Source of the DNA: Schistosoma mansoni
Lineage: Eukaryota > Platyhelminthes > Trematoda > Strigeidida > Schistosomatidae
Direction of reading: 5' to 3'
Length of the DNA stretch: 64,000 nucleotides
Assembly: GCF_000237925.1 (NCBI RefSeq)
Contig: NC_031496.1
Coordinates: forward strand, 1,217,396 to 1,281,395
Made by a program: the position numbers and the translations under genes. Of the stretch, positions 41,256-51,348 are shown in pieces (positions within the stretch are counted from its first letter, which is position 1; each line of letters begins with the position of its first letter). The notes under the pieces are model-generated. The model worked only from the letters and a program-made list of their open reading frames with translations. It had not been told where the DNA came from and did no database searches.

Positions 41256-41424
41256 AGAAGGGGGTTTTGTGGAGATTTTAGTAATTTTATATAGTTGGAC
41301 TCATGACTGGCTCCATGAGATATTTCCTGGAGTTCTAGTGAGAAGCGGTGACCAGTGGAGTTCAACCAGGTCTGTTGTGAGTTATAAACTCAACGAAGAC
41401 AATGGTGGACGGTTGCTCAATTTC
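41256..41424 (+). repeat. hammerhead repeat, inverted chimera without ribozyme
   Basis: 41256-41298 is the tail in minus orientation. From about 41300 the head runs in plus orientation (GACTGGCTCCATGAGATATT). The two parts meet without spacer. Confidence 0.6.
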
Positions 41425-41745
41425 GTGGATACCATCAGAAACAGTCTACTATGGGAGAGAACAAATCAGGTTCCAGGTGAGGAGGAAATTAGGAAAAGAC
41501 GTTGGAAGTGGATAGGACACACATTGAGGAAACCACCATACTGAATCACGAAGCAAGCCCTAACTTGGAATTTTGAAGGGAAATGAAAAAGAGGAAGGCA
41601 AAAGAATGCATGACGTCGAGAATTGGAAGTAGATGTGAAAAAGGATGAATAGCAACTGGAAAGGATTGCCCAAGATAGGGTTGAATAGAAAGTATTGATG
41701 GTTGGCCTATGCTCCTTTACGAGGAGTAACAGGCGTAAATAAGCA
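41425..41745 (+). mobile_element. SR2-type RTE LINE 3' fragment
   Basis: Frames read [33 protein letters not shown], then 3' end GGAGTAACAGGCGTAAATAA. 5'-truncated and joined to a hammerhead repeat. Confidence 0.72.
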
Positions 41746-41854
41746 ATGTGCTAAGTCATGTTAACTAGTTCAGTAATCACAAATAATCAGAGTTAAGTTT
41801 TGCATTGTTGTAAATAAAGTTATCTAAGTGCTTAATAAAATATATACGATTATC

Positions 41855-41986
41855 TTTCTTTCAACACATCAATATTGGTACAAGGAAGCACCAAATGCAT
41901 ATGCGCCACACAAATCTCATTCAATTTGTGTGAGGGCTGTGATACTGCCCAGGTGCCCAAAATGAGGCAGGCGGGGCCACACCCCG
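41855..41986 (-). repeat. family A copy 6, left part (split by LINE)
   Basis: 3' part of a minus-strand family A copy; it continues at 45079-45440 beyond the LINE insertion. Confidence 0.72.
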
Positions 41987-44900
41987 ATGTATGCTGTGTC
42001 TCCGAAACACGCATACAGGATCCCAGTGTGGTCATTCACTTGACCTCACCTCGCCAAAATGGACAGCCAACGAAATACACCCTCCGTGTATCTGGCGACC
42101 CGTTGGCTAGTTCTTGCGGACTTGCAGGTGTAGGCATAGCACTAAGTACAAGGGCAGAACAAGCACTACTAGAATGGGTCCCCGTTAACAGTCGCCTGTG
42201 TGCTGTCCGGCTAAATGGCTCCGTAAGAACTCGGAAGGATAGGGACACACGTCGTTTCTGCCTACGCTCCCACTGACTGCAGCCATGATGAGGTGAAAGA
42301 TGACTTTTACAGAAAGCTCTCTGAGCTTCTTCAGAAAGCTAAGCGCTCAGACATAGTAGTCGTAGCGGGTGACTTTAATGCCCAGGTAGGCATCTTAAAT
42401 CAAACAGAAAGACATTTAGGTGGGTGTTTTAGTATTCCGGCTCAACGAACCGATAATGGTGATCGTCTGTTGCAACTATGCTCAGACAATCGTTTATTTT
42501 TGGCAAGCACTAATTTTAAACATAAGGAGAGACATCGTCTAACATGGCGACCACCTGCACCAAACCAACGATGGACTCAAATAGACCATATTGTCATCAG
42601 TCATCGTTGGAGAGGCTCAATAGAAGATTGTCGCTCGTATTGGAATACTTGTTTAGACTCTGATCACGCTTTAATACGAGCGCGCATTTGTCTGCGCCTC
42701 AATGGACGCAGGAAAAGTACACTAAGAAGACCCATTAGGATTGAACTGGAGGACGAAAAAGCCAAATGGGAATTCCAGAAACAACTGAGTTCACATCTAG
42801 GCAGTTCTGTAAACAAGACTGACCCAGATACTGCTTGGAAAGACATACGAACAGCTGTGGAAACAGCAGTAACATCTATTAGTCATTTAAACCATAGGGC
42901 TCCAAAAAACCAATGGATTTCTTTTAAGTCTATTTCACTGATGGATTCGCGTAAACTCATCCCATCAGGCTCTGAACATGACGAAGAGCGTAAACAAATT
43001 AGATCTAGGTTAACTAAAAGTCTAAGGAACGATCGTGAGCAGTGGTGGGCAACGAAAGCAAAAGAGATGGAAAAGGCAGCGGCTGTAGGCAACACCAGGC
43101 AACTATTCAGACTAATAAAAGAAACTGGAATTAAGAAGTCAAGTGTAAGTGAGACAATCTCCGAAAAAGACGGAACCCTTATCTGCTCTCAACCCAAACG
43201 TTTAGAACGATGGGCGGAACACTTTAAGGAACAGTTTAGCTGGCCTTCAGCTACTGCACAACTACCCACTATTCCCAGAAAACCTGAATGGAAAATTGAA
43301 GTAGGCCCCCCGACCCTACTTGAAGTTCAAAAGGCTATAGGTAATCTGAAACGAGGAAGAGCAGCTGGTCCAGATGGATTGGCTCCAGAGGTCTTTAAAT
43401 ATGGTGGTCCAATTTTAGCGATTAGGTTGACTAATATTCTGGCTAAAATCTGGGAGACGGATGTAATCCCATCCGACCGGTCACAATCACTTATTGTCCC
43501 AATATATAAAAAGGGGTCAAAATCATCCTGCGATAACCATAGAGGGATTAGTCTGACTAACATAGCATCTAAAATACTAGCCTCAATAATTATCAGGCGC
43601 CTAACTAAGACTCGTGAACTGCAAACACGAGAAAATCAGGCTGGCTTCAGACCTGGTCGTGGCTGTATCGACCACATATTCACCATTCGTCAAGTTTTAG
43701 AGCACAGACACGTTTATCGGCGTCCGACAATGATAGTTTTTCTTGACTTGAAAGCAGCATTTGACTCTGTAGACCGAGAGGTTCTGTGGCAGTGTCTGTT
43801 ATTAAAAGGTGTACCTGAGAAGTACATAAACCTGGTGAAGGCTCTTTACTCGAACACTACCAGTCGAGTGAGAGCTTATGGCAAACTGTCATATGATTTT
43901 ACAAACTCAAGTGATTTCCGTCAAGGCTGTCTACTATCCCCATTTTTGTTTAACTTTATTATAGACCTGTTGCTGGAAATAACACTCTCTTCGACTGAAT
44001 TTTCAGGAATTGATCTCCTACCAGAGAGAACACTAAGCGACTTAGAATACGCAGATGACATAGTCCTGTTTGGTGAAGACGCTAACAAAATGCAGAGTCT
44101 TCTGTTGGAACTCAGTAATAATGCCAAGATGTTTGGGATGCGTTTCTCCCCATCTAAATGTAAATTGTTACTCCAGGACTGGCCTGCGTCAACACCCGAA
44201 CTAAGGATAGGGAGTGAAGTAGTCGAACGCGTCGACAACTTCACTTATCTTGGAAGTCTGATCAGCCCTAATGGGTTGGTGTCTGACGAAATCTCAGCAC
44301 GGATTCAAAAAGCTCGTTTGGCTTTTGCCAACTTACGTCACCTATGGCGAAGACGAGATATCCGTCTATCAATTAAGGGACGAGTATACTGCGCAGCAGT
44401 TCGTTCTGTTCTACTTTACGACTGTGAAATATGGCCATTAAGAGTAGAAGATACTCGTAGATTACTAGAATTTGACCACAGATGACTTAGAAATATTGCT
44501 CGCATCTGCTGGGATAACCGGGTAAGTAATAGTGAGGTTAGACACAGGGTATTAGGGAACGATGGTAAATCAGTTGATGAGGTGATGAATCTTCATCGAC
44601 TGAGATGGTTGGGCCATGTGTTACGTATGCCTGAACACCGATGACCACGACGCGCTATGATGACTAGTGTAGGTGATGGTTGGAAGAGAGTTAGGGGCGG
44701 CCAAACCAAAATGTGTCCTCAGAGCATGAAGTTACTAACTTCTAGTCTGAGCCATGTTGGCAGATGCAGACTACCTGGTTGGGGTCCGCGTGACTATCGT
44801 AACCAATGGTTGGAAACTCTAGGTGACATGGCTCAGAATCGATCACAATGGCGTAGGTGTATACACTCTTTATCTTCCCTTAAACCTTCAGATTAAAATT

Positions 44901-45078
44901 GCTTCATAATTTTCTTCCTTCCTATACTATATCCTTATATACAACCGTTCTTTTATTTACTACCACCACTAAATTAACTACTTCTATGAATCCGGTGTTG
45001 ATCTTGTTGTGCTAACGAGGTATGGCAACTTGGACCGATGCATATATGTTGCTGGTCCTACGTTGTAGCTGACTGACT
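41987..45078 (+). mobile_element. RTE-clade LINE (family L), long 5'-truncated copy
   Basis: Inserted into a family A repeat: flanks GGGCCACACCCCG (41974-41986) and GGGACCACACCCGG (45079-45092) are an imperfect target duplication. Begins inside the endonuclease (CCVSETRIQDP), changes frame near 42255-42290, then a 730-codon frame runs 42293-44485 through endonuclease and RT. The C-terminus continues past a TGA at 44483 (LRNIARICWDNRVSN ... NQWLETLGDMAQNRSQWRRC) to 44896, with a second TGA at 44642. 3' UTR with AACTACTTCTATGAATCCGG ends GCTGACTGACTG. Confidence 0.9.
42293..44485 (+). CDS. LINE endonuclease-reverse transcriptase frame
   Basis: Endonuclease half: VVVAGDFNAQVG, RLTWRPPAPNQRWTQIDHI, DSDHALIRA. 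RT: AVGNTRQLFRLIKETG, GRAAGPDGLAPEVFK, NHRGISLTNIASKILASII, NQAGFRPGRGCIDHIFTIRQ, FLDLKAAFDSVDREVLW, FRQGCLLSPFLFNFIIDLLL, LEYADDIVLFGED (catalytic YADD). RTE-clade by motif pattern. Catalytic motifs look intact. The frame stops at a TGA shared with two other copies in the window, while the 52-kb copy has TGT (Cys) there. Confidence 0.9.
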   Translation: MKDDFYRKLSELLQKAKRSDIVVVAGDFNAQVGILNQTERHLGGCFSIPAQRTDNGDRLLQLCSDNRLFLASTNFKHKERHRLTWRPPAPNQRWTQIDHIVISHRWRGSIEDCRSYWNTCLDSDHALIRARICLRLNGRRKSTLRRPIRIELEDEKAKWEFQKQLSSHLGSSVNKTDPDTAWKDIRTAVETAVTSISHLNHRAPKNQWISFKSISLMDSRKLIPSGSEHDEERKQIRSRLTKSLRNDREQWWATKAKEMEKAAAVGNTRQLFRLIKETGIKKSSVSETISEKDGTLICSQPKRLERWAEHFKEQFSWPSATAQLPTIPRKPEWKIEVGPPTLLEVQKAIGNLKRGRAAGPDGLAPEVFKYGGPILAIRLTNILAKIWETDVIPSDRSQSLIVPIYKKGSKSSCDNHRGISLTNIASKILASIIIRRLTKTRELQTRENQAGFRPGRGCIDHIFTIRQVLEHRHVYRRPTMIVFLDLKAAFDSVDREVLWQCLLLKGVPEKYINLVKALYSNTTSRVRAYGKLSYDFTNSSDFRQGCLLSPFLFNFIIDLLLEITLSSTEFSGIDLLPERTLSDLEYADDIVLFGEDANKMQSLLLELSNNAKMFGMRFSPSKCKLLLQDWPASTPELRIGSEVVERVDNFTYLGSLISPNGLVSDEISARIQKARLAFANLRHLWRRRDIRLSIKGRVYCAAVRSVLLYDCEIWPLRVEDTRRLLEFDHR

Positions 45079-45440
45079 GGGACCACACCCGGGGCCTTTG
45101 ACTTAAAGATCTGATCCACGAGGCATTGGAGCATCGTGGGGAGATGCAGTCTCATGGTAGCCGGTGACCAACAATTGATTCATACGTCATGTGCACCATT
45201 GATTTGGAATCAGGGTTTTCCAACTCCCCTAGGTGGACTCGCCTTGTCCACCAACCCGGTTAAAGCGCCGGATATTCGCTTTTCGTCCTCTCAACTTTGT
45301 AAACAACAGTAATGCCACGAGAAGGCAGTCAGTAGGACTTCCTTGGTATAGGCTATTTACGCGTGGTCATGTGAGAGCATTTGGAGAGGGAGAGCGGACT
45401 CTCTCCACTCTCAGCCTTACCAGGGCTATTGGGGGCATAT
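45079..45440 (-). repeat. family A copy 6, right part
   Basis: Continues the copy cut at 41986: GACCTTT/CTTTGACTTAAAGATC and the rest to the GGGCATATAC end. Shows that family A was there before the LINE. Confidence 0.72.
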
Positions 45441-45654
45441 ACCATTATAAATGGTAGTTTTATAATATACCATTATAAAACTAATACAAGTCTTATTATA
45501 AACTAGTCGTCTATTTTATCCTGACAAAACTCAATCTGTATGTGTACACTCTTATTACTTAGATAATCTGTCATATAAACTAATATACATGTGACTGATA
45601 TAAAGTTTTGAAGAAGTAACTTTTACACGTATATACAAATGATCAATCGATTCA

Positions 45655-45852
45655 AAAGTTTACTTGAATCTTTCTATTGATGTTTAAGACTGAAATTGAT
45701 CAGTCTCTTATTGGTATATGTGTATACTGTGTGTATTGCCTTAATTCACAAGTATTATAAGCAATGATAGATGATGGCTAGTAATGGAATCCAGTTTGAT
45801 GCACGTTTTATCCTATTTGAGACTTGTCAGCTGAATATACCTGTAGAAAGAA
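45655..45852 (-). repeat. decayed Smα SINE fragment
   Basis: Aligns with 37395-37600 (TGTATACTGTGTGTATTGCC, AGCTGA/TCAGCTGAC, TCTCAAATAGGA). Hammerhead core CTGACAA is degenerate and the tRNA head is missing. Confidence 0.6.
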
Positions 45853-45867
45853 TTAATTTATAGAAAG

Positions 45868-46118
45868 TAATTTTAATCTCACAGTTTAAAGGAAGGCAGA
45901 GAGTGTATACACCTACACCATTGTGATCGATTCTGAGTCATGTCATCCAGAGTCTCCAACCATTGGTTACGATAGTCACGCGGACCCCAACTAAGTATTC
46001 TGCATCTGCCAACATGGCTCAGACTAGAAGTTAGTGACTTCAAGCACTGATGCCATGTTTTGGTTTGGCCGCCCCTAACTGGTCATATGAAGTGGATTAA
46101 TGTCATATTACTATATAT
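45868..46118 (-). mobile_element. family L LINE fragment with copied flank (inverted duplicate)
   Basis: Reverse complement of 39786-40035, including ~36 bp of unique flank 5' of that insertion (AATATGACATTAATCCACTT). Sharing the flank means the DNA was duplicated after the LINE inserted. Confidence 0.7.
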
Positions 46119-46124
46119 ATATAT

Positions 46125-46557
46125 AGCCTCTGCCAGGGAAGTCCTACTCACTGCCTTCTCGAACCACGAGAGTTGTTTACGAAATTGAGAGGACGAAAAG
46201 CGAATGTCCAGCGCTTTAACCGGGTGGATGGACAGGGCGCATTGACCTAGAGGAGTTGGAAAATCCTGATTCCAAACCAATGGTGCACATGGGCTCCAGT
46301 ATCCTGAAGGAAGGAATAGCGTATGAACCAACTGTTGGTCACCGGCTACCATGGGACTGCATCTCCTCACGATGCTCCACTGCCTTGTGGATCAGACCTT
46401 TAGGTCAAAAGCTCCGGGTGTGACCCCTAAGAAAACCACCTGTTTCAGTTTGAGCATCTGGGCAGTATTACAGCTTTCATACAAATCAAATGAGATTTGT
46501 GCGGCGCATATGTATCTGGTTCTTCTTTGTACCAATATATATGTGTTTAAATAAATA
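46125..46557 (+). repeat. family A copy 7, mosaic of two subfamilies
   Basis: The first half (46130-46310) follows the copy at 54779-54960 almost base for base. The second half (46380-46557) follows the copy at 34860-35030. Confidence 0.7.
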
Positions 46558-46585
46558 AATAATAAATTGGCGAATTATACTTTAT

Positions 46586-46856
46586 AGAAGGGGGTTTTGT
46601 GGAGGTTCTAGTAATTTTCTATAGTTGAGATCATAAGTCAATTGAAGCTAGACAACCATGGAAAACCTGGAAGCACTGGATGGCCGATTTTTCCTATTGT
46701 GGGACTCCTCAACAGTACGTATCCACGATCCCGCCTCACAAGATTCGAACCCAGGACCTATCCGTCTCGCGTGCGAGCACTTAACCACTAGACCACTGAG
46801 CCAACTGGCATCCAACCGTGGTAATGTTTGACCAATCCACGAAGTTGAGCAACGGT
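46586..46856 (-). repeat. hammerhead repeat, minus-strand copy
   Basis: Tail, degenerate hammerhead (GAAA region reads AAAAAT), tRNA-like boxes and the ACGGTT/GTTAATG-type head. Directly followed by a plus-oriented piece. Confidence 0.7.
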
Positions 46857-46945
46857 TCCCACAATAGGACGAAATGACCGTTTAGTGCTTCCAGATTTTC
46901 CATGGTGGTCTAGCTTTATTTGACTCATGATTTCAACTATATAAG
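46857..46945 (+). repeat. hammerhead repeat piece in opposite orientation
   Basis: Starts CCCACAATAGGACGAAATG in mid stem II and runs to the family tail. Abuts the minus copy, making a fold-back chimera. Confidence 0.65.
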
Positions 46946-47217
46946 AATTACATTTCATCATCATTGCCATTCATACAGTCAACAATGGACACTAAATACC
47001 CATTCTAAACTAATGATTACATTTTTCGATGTAGATATGTCAGGTTTGTATACAATTGTTAAATCATATTCATCACAAATGTGGTTATTAAGTAACGAAT
47101 ACTACCGGTCGATATATGGTTTGTTGTGATTCAGAATTTTTAATATTTAAGTAAAACCAATGAAAGCAAAACTAACTTATTTTGCAACTAACTACTAAAA
47201 TATAGGTATGTGTACTC

Positions 47218-47350
47218 AACTCCGCCTGTAGCCCCTCCGGGGGCTACTGTCGGTCCCAAACCCGGATAAAGGAGGAGGGTTGGGCATGGGGTTAGCGACC
47301 CCATCCCGTAGAAAACTAACTTGCTAAAAAAAACGCTAATCAGAAAAATA
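47218..47350 (+). mobile_element. repeat C (RTE 5'-end) copy
   Basis: CTCCGCCTGTAGCCCCTCCG, hairpin, GGTTAGCGACCCCATCCCG, tail AAAAAAAACGCTAATCAGAA. No clear target duplication found. Confidence 0.65.
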
Positions 47351-47379
47351 ACCTATCATTGTTTACTTCTTTATTTTGG

Positions 47380-47910
47380 TTGTATCTCCTATCGATCTGA
47401 TGTTTGGTCCTATATTTGTCCATAATTTTTCTGATTGGTTGATAACAAGGGATCGATTTCAATGTGTTTGTTGATCGCTGATTGACATGAGTGCCAAGCT
47501 TCTAAAAATTCTCCCTGGTGTTTTTGGAATTACCTCTATCCAAAATTTCCACATTTTTCCAGTCGAATGTGTGTCCATAGTTGTCCATTGATAGAAGTGA
47601 GGATATGTCATGGTGTTTGACCGCTAATTGATGTTCATGTTGGCAAAGATCAAGAGGGTGCCTGCTTTATCCGATGTAGTGTTTTTCTCAGTTGGAAAAA
47701 TTTATTTTGTAGATGAAGTTCGGCTTCTCTTCTATTGTCATTTCGTCCTTTGGTTTGCATAGGATTAATTGTAATGATTTAGTTGGTTTGTAGGCAACAC
47801 CTATTCCGAAAGGTTTCAACAATCTCGTTCTAGTTCCTGACATGTCTTTTATATACGGTAGGATGATCCATTTGTTGGTTTTTGTACTTGATTTCCCACC
47901 CAGCATCTAT
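47380..47910 (-). mobile_element. Penelope-like element fragment (region before and around GIY-YIG)
   Basis: Minus-strand frame 47906-47688 reads WIILPYIKDMSGTRTRLLKP, FGIGVAYKPTKSLQLILCKP, KDEMTIEEKPNFIYKI, the sequence that precedes the GIY-YIG nuclease in Penelope-like elements. Downstream frames are broken by stops. Old relic. Confidence 0.55.
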
Positions 47911-48121
47911 TCTACAGGACTTCAACACAACTCAGATCAAGAACACGAGATTAGCCTGACTGTAACGTCAATATATTTCCACACACCCAAAATCCGACAC
48001 AATCCGACAACAAGGAACAGTCAATCAATAACAGTCGGGATAGGGGAATATATAACACATGTCTGACTCAGCAAAACAGCCAATCATTATCATTCTCGCC
48101 CGCACATTATAAATCGTGAAT

Positions 48122-48268
48122 CGATAGATGTTAGACCACCATAGAAAATCTAGAAGTACTGAACGGCCGTTTCGTCCTAGGTTCGAATCCTGAGAGCGAG
48201 ATCGTGAATGCGCACTGCTGAGGAGTCTCATACTAGGACGAAACGGTCATCCAGTGATTCCAGGTACT
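48122..48268. repeat. hammerhead repeat, fold-back chimera
   Basis: 48122-48180 is minus-oriented (TTAGACCACCATAGAAAATC ... TTTCGTCCTAG); 48181-48268 is plus-oriented from the B box (GTTCGAATCC) to the tail. Confidence 0.65.
48212..48257 (+). ncRNA. hammerhead ribozyme motif, core intact
   Basis: Stem I GCACTG/CAGTG, core CTGAGGA (48218-48224), stem II GTCTCATACTAGGAC with a G-U pair, GAAAC, triplet ATC. All conserved core bases present. Confidence 0.7.
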
Positions 48269-48277
48269 ATTTCACTG

Positions 48278-48308
<31 letters not shown>

Positions 48309-48479
48309 AACTCAATTGTAAAATAATTTAAGATTATACACAAAAGACCTGGAATATGTTGATCGATTTCCGGCATACTGGATTAATCAACATGTATTTG
48401 TAAACATATATGTTGTAACTGTCATTATACAAGATAAACCTATTCAATAATATTAGGATTGATTTACTGTTTATATTGT

Positions 48480-48960
48480 TGTGACTTGACCAAGGCCGTC
48501 GCCGATTTGTTATGACTTTACAAAATAAACAAAGGACATATCGTAATTCGTTATTGGTTTTTATGTCCGGCTTTTATTCACGTGAATTATCCACCAATGG
48601 AAATACGACTCTTCCGACCTTATCACTATGACAATCAATGACGTTCGATCAGTATGAGCAGTCTAGCATCCTTTGTCCGCCTAGCCCTTCCACTTGAGTC
48701 CAGAACATCAATGACAGCTTCTGTTATGCGAATCTATGCAAATCGTTTACTTGAAGCATACTCGGTTTAGATACCAGGCAGACAGACCGCATGACACCAT
48801 AAAATAGAAAATAATATCTGTACAGGATCAAGCCAAATGTGGCTGTGAACGTAGGAGACAATAATCAATAAACTGAGTATAGTTTAGGAACAGTAAATCG
48901 TACAGTAGTAATTCATAGGTCAAAATGAATATATAGATAATCTAGTCACTGAATGGTTAT
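48480..48960 (-). repeat. repeat E, minus-strand copy
   Basis: Shares ordered blocks with 57880-58330 (TACGATTTAC, CTCCTA(C/T)..TCACAGC, TTGATC(C/T)TGTA, CGGTCTG, TGTTCTGGACT). Non-coding; LTR-like by look, class uncertain. Confidence 0.45.
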
Positions 48961-49296
48961 ACAATAAAAATATATATAGAATAATTGTCCATTAATAGGT
49001 CATGGGAGTTACCCGTACATATGTCTTGGCTAGGATATAACATATATTTAATATAAAAGTAAGTGGCAAGAAAATGACCTTTTATTGGCTACATAATTAA
49101 GAGCGGAGACAGAACAGATTGAAAAGGAGTATCTCCTTAGCCCTTAATTCATGTGATGAGTTATAAATGATATTAACAGGAATGTAATGAGATTTTTGTC
49201 ATTAAACTACCAAATTATTTACTTAGTCGTGAGTCTAATTGTTTCTATGAGAGTCAGTGCTACTGCCTGAGTGCAGTTATTGGTTGTAAGTATGAA

Positions 49297-49430
49297 GGAT
49301 CCGCCTGTAGCTCTTCTAGAGTTACTGCCGGTCCCAAGCCCGGGTAAAGGAGGAGGGTTGAGTATGGGGTTAACGACCCTATCCCGTAGAAAAACTAACT
49401 CGCTAAAAAAAACGCCAACCAGAAATAGTA
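49297..49430 (+). mobile_element. repeat C (RTE 5'-end) copy
   Basis: CCGCCTGTAGCTCTTCTAGA, GGTCCCAAGCCCGGGTAAAG, AACGACCCTATCCCGTAG, tail CGCTAAAAAAAACGCCAACC. Same 5'-only structure as 40922-41061. Confidence 0.65.
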
Positions 49431-49679
49431 ATTCAAAACCAAAAATGGAGGATTTAAATGTGTAAACTCAGTAGATGAAAGCTTGGTACTTGTATACTTA
49501 AAACGCAAAATGAAGCTAGTGTTTGAGCTAATAAACCTAGATGAAATTGGATGCTTTTCAAAACCAGTACAATCGTTAAAATGATTGAAATTGGTTAGTA
49601 TTGTAGAGAGCGAAGATTTGGTGGTGTAAAACAGTTTTATGTTTTACGCAAACTTACACAATGCTTTGACGAAAAAATT

Positions 49680-50868
49680 AGACTGGCTTCAGACCTGGTT
49701 GTAACTGCATCGACCACATATTCACTATTCGTCAGGTTTTAGAACACAGGCATGCAAGGTTGTTCACTATCCCCATTTTTGTTTAACTTCATCATAGACC
49801 TACTGCTGGAAATAACACTCACGTCGACTGAATTTTCAGAAATTGATCTCCTACCAGAAAGTCCACATATCAAATTATGATACAAAGACGACATACTTTT
49901 GTTTAGTGAAGACGCTGACAAAGTCATATTCTTTTGGTGGCACTGATCATAATGGGGAGATATTTAGGATGCGTTTCTCCCCATCTAAATGTAAATTGTA
50001 CTCCAGGACTGGCCAACGTCAACACCCGACTAAAGGATAGTGAGTGAAGTAGTCGAACGCGTCGACAACTTCACTTATCTTGAAAGTCTAATCAGCACTA
50101 ATAGATCAGTGTCTGACGAAATCTCAGCACGGATTCAAAAAGCTCGTTTGGCTTTTGCCAACTTACGTCACCTATGACGAAGATGAGATATCCGTCTATC
50201 AATTAAGGGACGAGTATACTGTGCAGCAGTTCGCTCTTTTCTACTTTACTGCTACGAAACTTGGCCATTAAGGTAGAAGATTCTCATAACTTACTAACAC
50301 TTGACCACAGATGACTTAGAAATATTGCTCGCGTCTGCTGGGATAACCGGGTAAGTAATAGTGAGGTTAGACACAGTGTATTAAGGAATGATGAGGTCAT
50401 GAATCTTCACCGACTCAGATGGTTAGGCCACGTGTTACATATGCCTGAACACCGATTACCACGATGCGCCATGGTGACCAGTATTGGGGATGGTTGGAAG
50501 AGAGTTAGGGGCGGCCAAACCAAAACGTGGCCTCAGAGCTTGAAGTTACTAACTTCTAGTCTGAGCCATGTTGGTAGATGCAGACTACTTCGTTGGGGTC
50601 CAGGTGACTATCGTAATCAATGGTTGGAGACTTTGCGTGACATGGCTCAGAATTGATCACAATGGAGTAGATGAATACACTCCTTATCTTCCATTAAACC
50701 TAGAGATTAAAATTACTTCATATCTTTATTTCTTCCCTTACTATATCCATATATACAACCTATCTTTTATATATAACCACTACTAAATTAACTACTTCTA
50801 TGAATCCAGTGTTTATCTTGTTGTGCTAATAAGTGAGGTATGACAACTTGAACAGATGTATATATTTC
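49680..50868 (+). mobile_element. family L LINE, 5'-truncated with internal deletion
   Basis: RT pieces GFRPGC(N)CIDHIFTIRQV jump from ACACAGGCATG to the LLSPFLFNFIIDLLLEITL region, so ~200 bp is missing. Several frame changes. Shares the TGA (CACAGATGACTTAG, ~50315) with the copies at 42 and 58 kb. Ends in the usual 3' UTR. Confidence 0.8.
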
Positions 50869-50932
50869 GATTGATTCATACGCTATTTTTGTTTCCTCAG
50901 GATACTGGAATCAGCTCATGTGTACCATAATA
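50868..50932 (-). repeat. family A fragment
   Basis: Small minus-strand piece: GATTGATTCATACG, CCTCAGGATACTGGA, CATGTGTACCAT. Confidence 0.4.
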
Positions 50933-51238
50933 TGAAAGTAACACAATGTACTTATAATCTAATCTAATCAAGATTTAATACAAGATATAAATTTCTATTT
51001 AATCATCAGTAACTTTTCACTTTATATACAACGATAAATAATCTGTTTTAATGTATATGAAACAATACCGACAACAAAAATGAATTTGTTGATTGCAATA
51101 TTACGTAACAAGATAAATAGTCAAATAATCATTGTAATCTAGAAAAAATAGGAAAAGAAAAACTAGTGTATATACTACATCAAAAGAGAAGAGAATTAAC
51201 AATCATTTCATGGATTAGATTACCGTTTAGTTAGTTTG

Positions 51239-51244
51239 TTTATT
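51239..51244 (-). promoter_or_regulatory. polyadenylation signal of HROB
   Basis: AATAAA on the minus strand, 61 bases after the stop codon. Confidence 0.55.
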
Positions 51245-51304
51245 ATTGTCAGTTGATTTGTTTCTTCCTCTTTTGTGTGTGTGTGTTGGGGGGTATTTAT
51301 CCAA

Positions 51305-51348
51305 CTAAGGAATTTCATCAGCTATACTAGATAATAAATCATCCATGT
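51305..51348 (-). CDS. HROB: HROB last exon (acidic tail)
   Basis: Acceptor TTTTAG, 14 codons: D completed, then MDDLLSSIADEIP and TAG. Matches the acidic end of human HROB. AATAAA lies at 51239-51244 on this strand. Confidence 0.82.

Noticed and set aside
42036-44244. Minus-strand frames opposite the long LINE
   Set aside because: Shadows of the endonuclease-RT frame; the same shadow reappears in the 58-kb copy.
47842-48066. 74-aa plus-strand frame
   Set aside because: Opposite the Penelope-like fragment and running into unrelated DNA; no support.
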